A stretch of 64,000 nt of DNA, from the NCBI GenBank assembly GCA_033297075.1, contig MU858073.1:124001-188000 (forward strand). The letters are read 5' to 3'. Each line of letters begins with the position of its first letter. Position 1 is the stretch's first letter. Origin of the DNA: Rhypophila decipiens. Its lineage: Eukaryota > Ascomycota > Sordariomycetes > Sordariales > Naviculisporaceae. The notes below the pieces were generated by a model. That model saw nothing but the letters and a program-made list of their open reading frames with translations. It searched no databases and was not told the DNA's origin. Position numbers and translations under genes: made by a program. Below, one piece after another: positions 26,546 to 38,902 of this stretch.

Positions 26546-26551
26546 CTTATC
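26546..26551 (-). promoter_or_regulatory. GATAAG element upstream of the ammonium transporter
   Basis: CTTATC on the plus strand (GATAAG on minus), about 1.4 kb upstream of the transporter ATG. It matches the AreA/NIT2 GATA-factor core. A single hexamer is weak evidence. Confidence 0.3.
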
Positions 26552-27222
26552 TTTACACCAAATTTTTAGTGTTGTCCTTTGCAGCAGAAATCGAACTACT
26601 ACCTTCTTGGTCTAGCCGTTCGAGTTAATTGATATCATCCCAGGCAATAACAACCACGAGCTCCCCACGACGATTGCCCGTGATACCAACACAGAAGAAG
26701 CCATCTCTGCTGGTAATTACCACGGACATGAATAGTTCATGCCGTTGCCGTTTGATGCGTACGCACAGAGTCTCGTGTCTGTGTGTCCCCTTTACCGGTA
26801 TCTTTCAGGCCAAGGCCTCTGCACTTTAAATGGTTCCGGAATTACGACCCTCCAATACCTCTTGATACGTGCCGCGGTTACTTCAAGTGATGTTCAGTGC
26901 ATAGAAAGGTGACTTCCAATTTCCTCGTCTGCATACTCAGGGGATATATGGACTCGGTCGTAGTACAATCGATGTCGGCTTATTTGTCCGGCTGGGTCGG
27001 TGAGTTTGTCGGTGGCACATAGCCAGTGACACCCGATTGATCTGAGTTATGGCGATATTTTGATACCACGATGGTCCTGACTGGAGTGATGGGCATGAAA
27101 TCTCATGGTGGCAAGACTTCACATGGCATGCCCCTCGTTCTTTCCCGCAAGAAGCTCCTTCCTGGCCCTTCACCCTGGTCTTCCCGCTCCTTCCATCTCG
27201 AAATCGAATTGCAGTTGCAGTC

Positions 27223-27241
27223 GATAAGGTGAGTTGATAAG
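27223..27241 (+). promoter_or_regulatory. Paired GATAAG sites (AreA/NIT2-type) upstream of the ammonium transporter
   Basis: Two GATAAG copies in the same orientation at 27223-27228 and 27236-27241, about 700 bp upstream of the ATG at 27940. Fungal nitrogen GATA factors are known to favour two or more GATA elements within about 30 bp, and ammonium permeases are classic targets. Binding here is inferred. Confidence 0.5.
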
Positions 27242-27939
27242 GCACCCCGAGACTTCCCTTCACACTTTCATCGGCTTTCGGCACCCTGATTGGTCAACTG
27301 CCCATTTCTTCTTTTGAGAAGCTGGCCCAGGACGTTGGACGCTACTTTTAGTGTACCGTACTCGTAGCGGTAGTGTGATAATTCCCGCTTTCGACTAACT
27401 CTGTGCAGTGGTGCGGTTCTCATATCCTTGCTGTTCATCTCGGACCAGGGGTCATTCACTTGTTGTTGGTTTTGACGCTCCCCAAATGCATTCATTGTGA
27501 GGATCAATCCCTGTGTGCAGAAGTATCCCCCAAGTCGAAAAGGGGGGTGGGAGACTGACATCCCACGCAACGCTGCCTCCCCACTAGTCGGTGGTCTCGA
27601 TCGAAGGCGAGAAGCCTTAGTCCAGCCCTGCCCATCATTGGACTACTTTTCAGAGCTCCCCTCCCTCAGAGCCTCGAGACTGTGGTTCCTTGATCTTTCT
27701 TTTCTGATCGGGTTTCCATTCCTTGATGCTTCTGGAAAGGAAGGCACTTTGATTTCATCCCATGTGGCCGCGAGTCGTGACTATTCGATCCGAACTGTCT
27801 CTTAGTTGAGCACAGCTTTATTTCTACAAATTTATTTCACACGGGACAGCTCGCTCCTCCCCCCAATCTCATCACTCGCACAACATTTCGAAAAAGAACG
27901 TCTCCAGCCGCGAAAAAGAACCCTCGCACGCAACTCATC

Positions 27940-29786
27940 ATGGCCGACGCCAACACAGAGGGGCTTCCCTATGTCCCTTTGGTGCCTTTCAATGGCACTG
28001 ACCCCAAAGGAGGTGATTCTCTGTCCGTGGACATGAATTTATGGTATCAGGTAAGTTCCCCAGACCGCGCCCCTCCGCCGCATGGAGGAACCAAGATTCG
28101 GATGAAGATCCGACTGACGCCGTTTCCACCACCAAACAGTCTGGCGATATCGCATGGATGATTATGTCCACCGCGCTGGTGCTTCTCATGATTCCTGGAG
28201 TTGGGTAAGCCAAAGCCGCTTCCATTTGTTCACTATGCCCAACAGAGGACGATAACCCGAGGAGGACGAGCTTTCTGGAATAACTGCCTAACAAACCATA
28301 CAAACAGCTTCTTCTATTCCGGTCTTGCGCGGAGAAAGTCGGCCCTCTCACTCATCTGGCTGTCCGTCATGGCCACGGCCGTTACGACATTTCAGTGGTT
28401 CTTCTGGGGATACTCATTGACCTTTTCTCGGACGGCGGGACCATACATCGGCAACCTCGCCAACTTCGGCTTCATCGATGTGGTTGCGCACCCCTCTATC
28501 GGCTCCAACCGCATCCCCGACCTCCTCTTCGCTCTCTACCAAGGCATGTTCTCCGCTATCACCGTAGCACTTGCCACTGGAGCCGTAGCCGAGCGCGGTC
28601 GCATGCTCCCTTGCGTCATCTTCATGTTTATCTGGGCCACCGTCATCTACGATCCTATCGCCTGCTGGACATGGAACCCCGCCGGATGGTCCAACAAGAT
28701 GGGAGGTCTCGATTTTGCCGGAGGAACGCCTGTGCATATCGCCTCGGGAGCCGCCGCCCTGGCTTACTCGATGATGCTGGGCAAGCGCCGAGGCCACGGC
28801 ACTCACGAGCTGAACTATAGGCCGCACAATGTTACGCATATTGTCATTGGCACTATTTTCCTCTGGGTCGGGTGGTTTGGATTCAATGCTGGTTCCGCTC
28901 TCTCGGCGAACATGCGCGCCATCATGGCCGCGACGGTTACTAACCTCGCCGCCTGCTCCGGCGGCATCACCTGGTGTGTTCTCGATTACAGACTGGAACG
29001 CAAGTGGTCGACTGTTGGTTTCTGCTCCGGTGTGGTTGCTGGCCTGGTGGCCATTACGCCGGGTTCCGGTATGTTTTTACTCGCCTCGTCTTTTTCTCAG
29101 AGATACTAACACCATGAAAAGGTTATGTCCCAGTTTGGTCCGCCGTCATCTACGGCGTGTGCGGCGCGGCATTCTCCAACTACGCCACGAAGCTCAAGTT
29201 CCTCCTCCGCATCGACGACGCCCTCGATATCTTTGCCGTCCACGGCATCGGCGGTCTAGTCGGCAATATCCTGACGGCCTTCTTCGCCTCCGACTGGGTC
29301 GCGCACCTCGACAATGTCCAGGTCATCAAAGGTGGCTGGGTCAACCACAACTGGATCCAACTGCCTATCCAGCTGGCCGATTCCTTCTCGGGAGGATTGT
29401 ACTCGTTTGTGGGCACCTCGCTGATCTTGTTCCTCATGAACATGATTCCCGGTCTGCATCTCCGGGCTTCAGAAGAGTCGGAGATTCTGGGTATCGACGA
29501 CGCCGAGATTGGCGAGTTTGCGTATGATTATGTCGAGTTGACCAGGGAGGTGTTGAACGACGTTGACGGCGAGACGGCGAGTATGTTTTCAACGGAGCAG
29601 CATCACGGTGGCCCGAATCATCACCATAGCACTGGCGCGGGCGGTATGAGCGGTGTTCCTCTCGGCGGAGGATCCGGTGTTGCTGTTACGAGGGATTACA
29701 CTGTTACCCATGGCCGGGAGAAGAATGGCTTCATTATGATGGATCCACGGCAGTATAGTTCTCCTGTTGGTGGGCAGAGCGTTTGA
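27940..29786 (+). CDS. MEP2: Ammonium transporter, Amt/Mep family (Mep2-like, twin histidine)
   Basis: Four exons, 27940-28050, 28140-28204, 28308-29068 and 29122-29786, with introns of 89, 103 and 53 nt, give 533 residues. It is a plasma-membrane protein with the 11 hydrophobic segments of the family, starting GDIAWMIMSTALVLLMIPGV. The signature DFAGGTPVHIASGAAALAY carries the first pore histidine (His202), and DIFAVHGIGGLVGN the second (His353), 151 residues apart as in AmtB. Yeast Mep1/Mep3 have Glu at the first site, so the twin-His pair points to the Mep2 class, which also acts as an ammonium sensor for filamentous growth. The C-terminal tail carries the conserved ILGIDDAEIGEFAYDYVEL, then a His/Gly-rich end (HHGGPNHHHSTG). 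The symbol is by class; one-to-one orthology was not tested. Likely nitrogen regulation is suggested by the GATA pair upstream. Confidence 0.96.
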
Positions 29787-30472
29787 CTAGATGAACGGTA
29801 GCTTTTTATGGGGCTAGGACGAGCAAGGAGTTTGGAGTTGATGCCACCCTCCTTGATTGGTCTGACAGACACAGAGATTTTTTCGTTTCTGCTAAAACTT
29901 CGGTTGGCTGGGCTGTATAGATCTTTTTCTGTCTTCGTTGGGCCTTTTCTTTCCTTCTTGTCACTGATCCTTTCGGGTGTTTATAAATATACCTCTGTCG
30001 TCGGTCCATTCGGCGAATTCCCCTTTCTTTCTTTTCACTGTGCATTCTTTTCTGCTTTTTCCTTTTTAGCCTTTTCATTTTGTCACACAAAGGTCGTCTT
30101 GTTGGAAGAGGAAGTACGGTACTGCTTCCATGGGATATTACATTGCCTGACAGGTCAGGGAAGATACTTAATGATGGACTTGAAGAAAATGTGGTCATGT
30201 GTATGGATGGTAGTCAGGACGGACGGGTCGATAGATGTTTCTGGTAGTTAACTTGCCATACCTTCAGAAGCTTTACCCGAATATCTGACATTACTTATCC
30301 ATATTTCGTGTTTATCAGTTCTGACCACACTAGCTAGCATTTGAGGTGTATGCTGTCAAATGTAATAGAGTGAAAGAAAAATTAATACAACATAGGATAG
30401 TGCTTGATGGAAGAACGAACAGGAATAAATAGAAACATTTAAGGAATAAAACAGAGCAAAAAAGAAATGTGT
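29787..30472. other. Transporter 3' region and tRNA downstream flank
   Basis: About 690 bp. T-rich sequence up to about 30090 fits the transporter's 3' untranslated region. Nothing else is supportable apart from the tRNA terminator. Confidence 0.55.
30458..30463 (-). terminator. RNA polymerase III oligo-T terminator of tRNA-Asp
   Basis: Six T residues on the minus strand, 9 nt after the tRNA 3' end. Confidence 0.7.
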
Positions 30473-30565
30473 CTCTCCCGCCGGGAATTGAACCCGGGTC
30501 TCGAGCGAATCGGACTGCCAGGGGCGGATGACAAGCTCACATACTGACCACTATACTACGGAAGA
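30473..30565 (-). tRNA. tRNA-Asp (anticodon GTC) with a 21-nt intron
   Basis: The minus-strand sequence folds as a cloverleaf. The acceptor stem is TCTTCCG pairing with CGGGAGA, followed by discriminator G. The D arm is GTAT/GTAT with loop AGTGGTCA. The anticodon stem is TGAGC/GCTCG around TTGTCA, with anticodon GTC at 30532-30530. The T arm is CCGGG-TTCAATT-CCCGG. An intron of 21 nt (30508-30528) sits after position 37, the canonical site. The mature tRNA is 72 nt before CCA addition. Box A and box B promoter elements are internal. Confidence 0.95.
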
Positions 30566-30892
30566 TGTTACAGGTGTGGACACCTGTCGTAGTTGGTTGA
30601 TGGAAACTTCGCCCCGCTTTGTCATATATAAAGTCTAATCCTCTATACACTTGAATTGACGGTACTACTCAAACTTTGGTCGTCGATCCTGAAATCATGG
30701 CCAGCCTCAACACCCATTATGTATCTTATGCTACGTAATGCAAGAAGATTAAAAAAGAAGCCACCTCAGTATGCAACGAAATGAACCAGAAAGGAAACAC
30801 CCCAAAACTCCTCTCATGCAGGGGTTCGATAAACAAACCGCCCCTCGACCCAAAAACCAGAAACCAAAAGGATCCAATAAGGTAGGACAAAA
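30566..30892. other. Short intergenic: tRNA 5' flank and POL4 3' flank
   Basis: 327 bp between two minus-strand genes with no recognisable element. Confidence 0.55.
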
Positions 30893-33328
30893 TCAACACC
30901 ACCTCTCCGACGGCTCCCTCCACTGCACCCCCAGAATCTCAAAGATCCTCTTCTCATCCCGTCCCTCAACCAACTCCCCCTCCGTAACCTTGACACGCCC
31001 CTTCCCACGCATGACATCTCTATACAACCCCCTCTTATTAAGTCTCATACCCTTCTTCGACGCCAACAACCTCATGCTCCTGTTGAATATATCATTTCCC
31101 GTAAAGTATATCAGCGCAGCGCCGTATTCCGTCTCGGGCACCAATAATAAATCTATCCTTCTCCATATCGCTTTCTTCTCCGAATTCTTCCCCTCTGCTG
31201 CATTGGGTGCCATACCAGACGACGACGACGATGGGAGTACACAACAACCATGCCATTTACTCCCTGCCCCGTCTTTGCCACTCCGCTCAGAAGAATGTAA
31301 AGCCGCCAATGTAGCAGTGATAAACCCCTTCCTCTCCAGCACCTCAATCAGCTCCTTCAAAAAAGGAACCAGTTCCCCAGAAGAGACGGTATCCTTCTTG
31401 GTGACGATAAAGTCAATGTCCCCCGAGCTATCCGACCCCCGGCGGTAGCTGCCCCCGATAAGCAATTCCACGGCGGGGTCAATCAGCTTTGCTTCCTTTT
31501 TAACGTACTCCCCCAGCAGCGTAACTTCTTCCCTTGGAATCCGCGTGTTAAGGTCGTCGAAATGCTCGATCCCAACGCGCTGATTGGTCGTCAGCGCTGC
31601 TCTTTCTTTTAGGTCGTCTAGAGTGCGAAAGCCCTGAGAAATCCATTTATTCGCCCTGCTTGTGCCGACGTCATAGATTTTTAGGAATAGCTCGAGGACA
31701 TTGTCCAACGGCTCGTCGTTGGCGTATTCGAGGCGTTTGAGGCGGTCGGTGTTGACAATCTCTTCGATCTTTTGGGCTAGACGGCGGCCGATGTTGGGGA
31801 GGGCGTAGGCTTGGGATTCGCATGTTATTTTTGTTGTTTGCTTTTTGAGAGTGGTGATGGCCTTGCGGTAGGCTGTTGTTCGCCAGTGGTCGTTTATCCG
31901 CGTGTAGTAGTCGCACATTTGCTGGAGCATTTCGATTGTTCTCGAGTTTGGGTTGGTCGAGTCTTGGGACTTGGATTTGGTGCCGCCTTTGTGGCATGCG
32001 AATCGGTCTTGGGAGGATATGTATTTCTGGGTTGGCCGGGTTATGCGGGTTGAGCGACGCCTTTTTGAGCGTTCTTCTTCAGAGGATGACGGGTCTTCGA
32101 TTTCGTCGTCTCGGGGGTCCGCGGTGGATTGTAGATCATCTTCTTCCTCCTCGTTGTCGAGCGGTAGGTCTTTGTATTGGCGCATGAGGTTGATGTATTC
32201 TGATAGGTCGTCCTTGTGGCTTGTTGTTGGTCTATTGGCTTGAGGCTGATCTGTTGAGAGTGCTCTGGCGGGTGACTCCGAGATTGACATGGCAGATACA
32301 CCTTGTTGAGAATCATTAGAGAGTGCTCCGGATGCTGCCTCTGCATCTCTAGGCGATTGTTGCTGGGTATTCTTCCGAGGAGACAAATCCTCGCTCCGCA
32401 GTGGTGTTCTCTCCCTAAGACTGCGAACGCGCTCTCTCGCCCGGGACCCTCCCTTCACCTGTAGCGACTGATCTGAGGCCTGGGAAGAAGGTATTATCAC
32501 GTCTGCCGGCCCTGCAGATGCCGATGGTGCTGGAAGCGGACACCCAGGCACTCGGTATCTAGTCTGGACAGGATTCAGGAGAGTCTGGAAGTTTACACAC
32601 TCAATGGGGTAGTCTTCGGTCACAACCACCAAAGAGGAGTCAACGGCAGAGCCCAAGACCTTCTGAATATCCTTGAAAGTGAGGTTCTTGTCAACCACCA
32701 CATGGCTAGCCCCGGAGAGGTCCCTGACCCATCGGGCACCATACTCCTGCGCCCTTTTGATGCGCAGCTTCCTGGCAGGGGAAATATCATTGTTTGGGAT
32801 GTAAAAGAATGCCAAATCCCGAAAGATCTTCTCCGACTCTGGAACTGTGCTTGTTTGCGTTTGCGTTTGCCGCTTGCGCTTTTTAGAAACCGTAGATACG
32901 GACGGAGACTGTTCAATGGCCGGAGTTGGCGCAGCTAATGGGACTGTAGACCGCCTCAACAACGAAGGATGGCTCGGTCGAGCAGAGTCTGCTACAACCA
33001 GAGGGGTCTCGCTGATCACCGAGGGGCCATCTTCAAGAGGTAATCTCGCAACCTTTGGATTCTGTGTCGTCGGAGTCGCCTTGATGACCTTGAGAGCCGA
33101 AGGCGTTGGAGCCGATGCAACTCGCCGCGGCGTGGGTATACCCGCATCTGCGAGAAGCGCCGATTTTTCTCGAGGCTTTTTGGGGCCAAAGAAAGCCCGG
33201 GACTTTGCTCTGTGATCCTGTTCCCGCTGGTCGAGCCTGTCACCGTCACCGTCACCGTCGCCATCGATGGAGCAGTCGAGGCTATCCAGAAGGTTGAAGA
33301 ATGCGACTTTCTCGCTGGGCTGGCTCAT
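30893..33328 (-). CDS. POL4: DNA polymerase of family X (Pol lambda/beta type, POL4)
   Basis: One exon, 811 residues, starting MSQPSEKVAFFNLLDSLDCS. A BRCT domain lies at about 166-255 (IFRDLAFFYIPNN, GARWVRDLSGASHVVVDKN). A Ser/Pro-rich linker follows, then the 8-kDa lyase-like domain at about 455-525 (NDHWRTTAYRKAITTLKKQ, LPNIGRRLAQKIEEIV), a fingers helix-hairpin-helix, and the palm with GGSYRRG (about 624-630) and catalytic aspartates Asp637 and Asp639 (SSGDIDFIVTKKD) and Asp726 (WRRIDLLLVP). The thumb has YFTGNDIFNRSMRLLASKKG. All three metal-binding acids are present, so it should be active. It fills short gaps in non-homologous end joining and base-excision repair in the nucleus. It is longer than yeast Pol4 because of the linker. 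A Gly-Asp run near residue 25 comes from a small tandem repeat. Confidence 0.96.
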   Translation of the reverse strand: MSQPSEKVAFFNLLDSLDCSIDGDGDGDGDRLDQREQDHRAKSRAFFGPKKPREKSALLADAGIPTPRRVASAPTPSALKVIKATPTTQNPKVARLPLEDGPSVISETPLVVADSARPSHPSLLRRSTVPLAAPTPAIEQSPSVSTVSKKRKRQTQTQTSTVPESEKIFRDLAFFYIPNNDISPARKLRIKRAQEYGARWVRDLSGASHVVVDKNLTFKDIQKVLGSAVDSSLVVVTEDYPIECVNFQTLLNPVQTRYRVPGCPLPAPSASAGPADVIIPSSQASDQSLQVKGGSRARERVRSLRERTPLRSEDLSPRKNTQQQSPRDAEAASGALSNDSQQGVSAMSISESPARALSTDQPQANRPTTSHKDDLSEYINLMRQYKDLPLDNEEEEDDLQSTADPRDDEIEDPSSSEEERSKRRRSTRITRPTQKYISSQDRFACHKGGTKSKSQDSTNPNSRTIEMLQQMCDYYTRINDHWRTTAYRKAITTLKKQTTKITCESQAYALPNIGRRLAQKIEEIVNTDRLKRLEYANDEPLDNVLELFLKIYDVGTSRANKWISQGFRTLDDLKERAALTTNQRVGIEHFDDLNTRIPREEVTLLGEYVKKEAKLIDPAVELLIGGSYRRGSDSSGDIDFIVTKKDTVSSGELVPFLKELIEVLERKGFITATLAALHSSERSGKDGAGSKWHGCCVLPSSSSSGMAPNAAEGKNSEKKAIWRRIDLLLVPETEYGAALIYFTGNDIFNRSMRLLASKKGMRLNKRGLYRDVMRGKGRVKVTEGELVEGRDEKRIFEILGVQWREPSERWC

Positions 33329-34269
33329 TGTGTATTACTGAAGCGAGGAGAATCTGACTACCAGGAGTAGACAAGCTTCGGACGTATATAATTAATTTAT
33401 AGTACGACCTCCCGCCATAGTTGAGCTCGGTTGAGGTTCAGGTTGTTTGGTCAAACAAGTCTAAGCTGCGAATTTCTGCCTAGGCATCTGGTACCCCGTG
33501 AATATCGATCTCATCCAAACATTTTGCGGATAACGTTGCGCCGATCTCGTCGGGTATGCACGTCAGCAGAGATGGTGCAAATCCGACGGATAGCGTGACA
33601 AGATCCCTGGATCCTCCCGTCTGCCGAAAACAGAGCGCAAGGGTCCGGCGCAGCCAGGACGCTGTATTCAATTGCAATAGAACCAAGAAGATGAATTCGG
33701 CAGGAAACTCCCCAATCTTAGCAATTCAAGAAATGGAGAAAGTAAAAAGGTGGAATGGAATCAAGCTGCACTTTGTCAAAGAGCGTGTGTAAGACACGGT
33801 GAGTTGGCGACTTGGGGCATAATTGGCAGGGGTGGTGCGCGAAAACACACGTGCCGTTACGGAGTAGTGGGGTCAGGTTGAATTTGGAGATCTGACAGCG
33901 GGGCACTCAGGAACAACCGAAGGTTCCCCAAGCGCCGTGGAGTCGGCCCTGGACCGGTGGCGGTATGTTTCAACGTCGGGTCTCTTCCAGTCGCTGTTGA
34001 ATGAACCCCTTTTTGCACTATTACCACCACCTGGACACATCGTTGCGACTATTACGACTGGAGAGCGCCGTTTGAAACTCCTAGAACGCTGTCTTTTTTT
34101 GCATTACTTTGGCTTCTAGCCGTTCTCTCACCTGTCCTCAAATCTTCACCGTCCATTCACCCTAAATCGTGCCTCAATTCTCCCAACCTAACGGCGACGT
34201 TGTCGCCTGACTCGAGCGAGACCGTTTCCTGCCATAAACATAGCCACGCTTTGAGGCGGCCCTTCAACC
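33329..34269. other. Divergent promoter region of POL4 and the MOB2-type gene
   Basis: About 940 bp between head-to-head genes. No further coding sequence, RNA gene or clear repeat is visible. Confidence 0.5.
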
Positions 34270-35813
34270 ATGTCAAACCTCTTTTCTGGAATGTGAGTTG
34301 CTGCCACGTTAGCCATGCATGGTCAAACTTTCCCTTCATGTTTTTATCTCGACCATCTTGTCGAGAAGTAGGTTACAAACGGGAGTAACCAAGTAACCTT
34401 TTGTTCATTTACTTTTTTTTTATTTCGTCCCCTTCTGGTCGTCGTCACGGAGCCACCTCCCGGCCTCAAAACATGTGCTCCGTCTTGTTCTCTCACCCCA
34501 AAGTCGTCAGCATATATATATTCACTACGTCACTTACTTTGTCCGGTCAAGTCAATGCACTTGTATTACCTTCTGAGCTCGGAGGTTGAGAAATATCTTC
34601 TTGTTGGCCTAGCTGTCAAGCGTTCTTGCAGGCTGGTGCTCTTGATGAACACAAGATGGACCCTCTTTCATTCGAGAAACTGACAATTTCTTGCAGCAAC
34701 GCCCGGCTCAGAGGCGCGTCGAACAAACCGGCGGCAGGCAAGGGTCCCGTGTCTCCGGCCGACGATGGCCAACTTGCCTCTCCCAGCCTCTCGCAGGCAA
34801 GCCACTCGTCAACAAGCTTACCCTCATCGGGCTTGTCATCCAAGCTGCCACCTCTCCCTTCTTCTCCCTCACTTGCACAGTCAATTGGGATCGTGGGAAC
34901 CGGGGAAGAGGCGCTGCTTTCCTACCATCTTCCTCAGCCGTTGCCGCTCTGGCTGAACCCTGCATATGCAAAGCATATCGTCAAAGGCAACTTTATGACG
35001 CTCAGCGCCAGACCAAAGACAGTCGAACAAGGAGAGTGGATTGCACATCAAGGTAGGGATTTTCTGACCTCAGATCCGTCGAGAGTCTAACACATGTTCG
35101 CCCTAGTCGTGGAGCATTATCGTAATCTATGGAACTTTGTTCGCGTCATCTACGAGAAGGAGGAGGACGGCAAGACGATTTGCAATTCCACCTCGTGCCC
35201 CCGGATGTCAGCTGGAGCGTAAGGATTCCCAGAGCTGCTTTCTTATCTTTTTCTCCACGTAATCTGACCTCGATTCCACAGAAACCACTCTTATACTTGG
35301 TTAAATAACCGGTTCGAGCCTATCGAGCTGCCAGCATTTGAGTATATCACTTTGATGCAGCGGTGGATCTCTGGAAAGATTGACGACGGCAAGATGTTCC
35401 CGACCGATGCTTCTGGTGTCTCATATGCTCACAACCCGCAAATCACCACGAGCCCGCTTCTGCCGGGGGCGGATGAGTGGATTGGAAAACGGAGCGGCTT
35501 CCCCAAAGAGTTCTTCAGTATTTGCCAGACAATCTTCTTGCAGATGTTCCGGGTCTACGCTCACCTCTACTGGGCTCACTTCACAGAGCCATTCTACCAT
35601 CTCAACCTGGAAAAGCAACTAAATAGTTGCTTCAGTCACTTTGTTTTGACTGCCACGGCGCTCGACCTGTTGAAGCCGGCGGAATTGGAGCCCATGCAGC
35701 CGCTGATCGACCTCTGGGCGGCCAACGGCACATTCCCCCCCGAGTCCAAGGCGTACGAGTATGCAAACCTCAAGGTTGGCCACCGGCTTCTGCAGATGGC
35801 CGGCATGGCTTAG
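34270..35813 (+). CDS. MOB2: MOB-family kinase activator, MOB2 type
   Basis: Certain exons are 34613(or later)-35052, 35107-35218 and 35282-35813, with introns of 54 and 63 nt. From the internal ATG at 34656 (MDPLSFEKLT) the product is 346 residues. I prefer an extra first exon 34270-34292 (ATG, then perfect donor GTGAGT), which splices in phase to acceptor CTAG at 34612 across a 320-nt intron. That gives 368 residues starting MSNLFSGICQAFLQAGALDE. The MOB core starts at LPLWLNPAYAKHIVKGNF. The zinc ligands are present: Cys158 and Cys163 (CNSTSCPRMSAG) and His264 and His269 (AHLYWAHF; numbered from 34656). MOB2 proteins bind and activate NDR kinases (Cbk1/COT-1) that control polarity and hyphal growth. 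An insert of about 20 residues precedes the GFPKEFF segment. The MOB2 subtype, rather than MOB1, is a judgement from similarity by eye. Confidence 0.88.
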
Positions 35814-36903
35814 TTGCCCAGCATCGCCTGTGGTACGGACTTTTTCCCTTTTATGATGGCTGTTTATAATCGAATCTGATGTTGGCCTAGATACTTGACA
35901 TTGCATGCATGATCACGGAGTTGACTGGTCATTAGATAAGATGGGCTGTGCCCCGGGAATTGAAGTGCTCGTCCTCTCTTGCTCTCTGTCTTTTTTCTTT
36001 TCTCATTATTCAGGTGTCAGTTATTTGGGAAATGGGATACAATGACTGTGATGTTCAAAGAAGATACCATTCCGCCATCTCTTCGAGTACCAAAACGGGA
36101 TGACTGAGCTCGGAATTCTGTGGTGAAAATCGCCAATGTCGAAATGATGGAATTCGGGACCTCTGATGGCAAACGCTACAAGGCTGATCACGTTGTCCGC
36201 AGATCCCTGATCGCCTTCCAGAACGCTTCAGGCCAGTCCAGGAACACAAGAGCGACAAGGAGAATCCATGATGCCTGGAAGGTGCTATGTTTTGGCGAAA
36301 AAGATTTAGGTCGCACCAGAGCCATTACGATATAAACTCAGGCAGGTACGTCGATGTAAATACAGGACATACTCTATGCTGGTCTAAAGCGCTGATAACT
36401 TTCTTCTCAATGGTTTTAGAAAGGACAGACATTTCTGATTTGACACTTCTTTTTACACCTCGAATACCACAACCAAATGTTGTATTAGACTTTGATGAAT
36501 CCAACTGAGGCTGGACCCTGATTTTGGCCTTACCGCCTGGAGCCTGACCGGGAGGGGCAAAAGGCTGCCACTGGCCAGATCGGTTTTTTTTTAGCGGGCC
36601 AACACAGCTTCGAGTCAAGCAGTTGCGGTGGGGGTGGGCGGTATGGCGGGGCAGCACTGAGTGGGTCCAGATTTTTCGCAACCCAAAGTATGTCCCATGT
36701 CCTTTGAACGGCGAAAAAAACATATCCATTCCCCTGACCAGATTAAACATTTTACACCAAAAGGACAAAAACGGAAAGAACGGTTTAGTCTTTTTCTTGC
36801 CTTCATTCTCACGTCGTCTTACTTTTCTTCATCTTCTCTCTCTTCTGATCTGTTACCGGCGCATCGACAAGACCTCGACATACCCCGATTTTTGCTAGCA
36901 ACC
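35814..36903. other. Intergenic: MOB2-type 3' region and HMT1 promoter
   Basis: About 1.1 kb. The last 100 bp are pyrimidine-rich (leader-like). No gene is supportable. Confidence 0.5.
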
Positions 36904-38364
<1,461 letters not shown>

Positions 38365-38902
38365 ATGATTGTTCTCTCATGTGCCCCGAGAGAAGTAAAA
38401 GACGTATGGTAGATCATAGCCGATATATGTCCAGCGAATCAAGTAGAAGGCCTACAATGATATTTTATGAGGCCTCGTATAATGACTTGCCAGGCGTGTC
38501 TTGTATCCTTTTCCACCCTAAACATGACTTGGGTTTAAAAGGGTAGTAACTGGGTCGAAAAATGGGGCGTGAACTTGAATGCGATCGCCTGTCAAGAAGG
38601 CAAGGCAAGGCCGTATAAATGTCACTATAGGACTTTTTATGTAGCGTATACGGATACGCTTTACGAGCTGCTCTTGGACATGGACATTCGGTCTTTAAGT
38701 ATACAAGACAAGCACTTTAGGTCTACTTTTTATTTTACAGCTTATGTTATTCACTTCACACCTCAGATTCGAGCAGATTGGGTAAATACAGGCTTTCTTT
38801 CTATCAATGTCTCTACTCGGCTCTCTGTTTACGGTCTTCACTCTATAACCGCGCCAATGCAGATATTCGCTTATTCATGACCCACGCACTCTAAAGATGC
38901 CC
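38365..38902. other. Convergent 3' regions of HMT1 and the OYE gene
   Basis: About 540 bp between two stop codons facing each other. AT-rich 3' untranslated sequence is expected, and nothing else is seen. Confidence 0.6.

Larger units (their letters stand above)
23631..27939. other. Intergenic (4.3 kb) ahead of the ammonium transporter
   Basis: No coding exon is supportable. The left end is T-rich and probably the coiled-coil gene's 3' untranslated region. An (ATCAAC)-like run lies near 24538-24555 and a GA run near 25035-25055. Three GATAAG elements lie in the last 1.4 kb, listed separately. The last ~100 bp before the transporter ATG are C- and A-rich, like a fungal leader. Confidence 0.5.

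Noticed and set aside
30771..31448. A 225-codon plus-strand frame opposite the POL4 3' end
   Set aside because: Antisense to the palm domain of POL4; low-complexity and without any recognisable domain.
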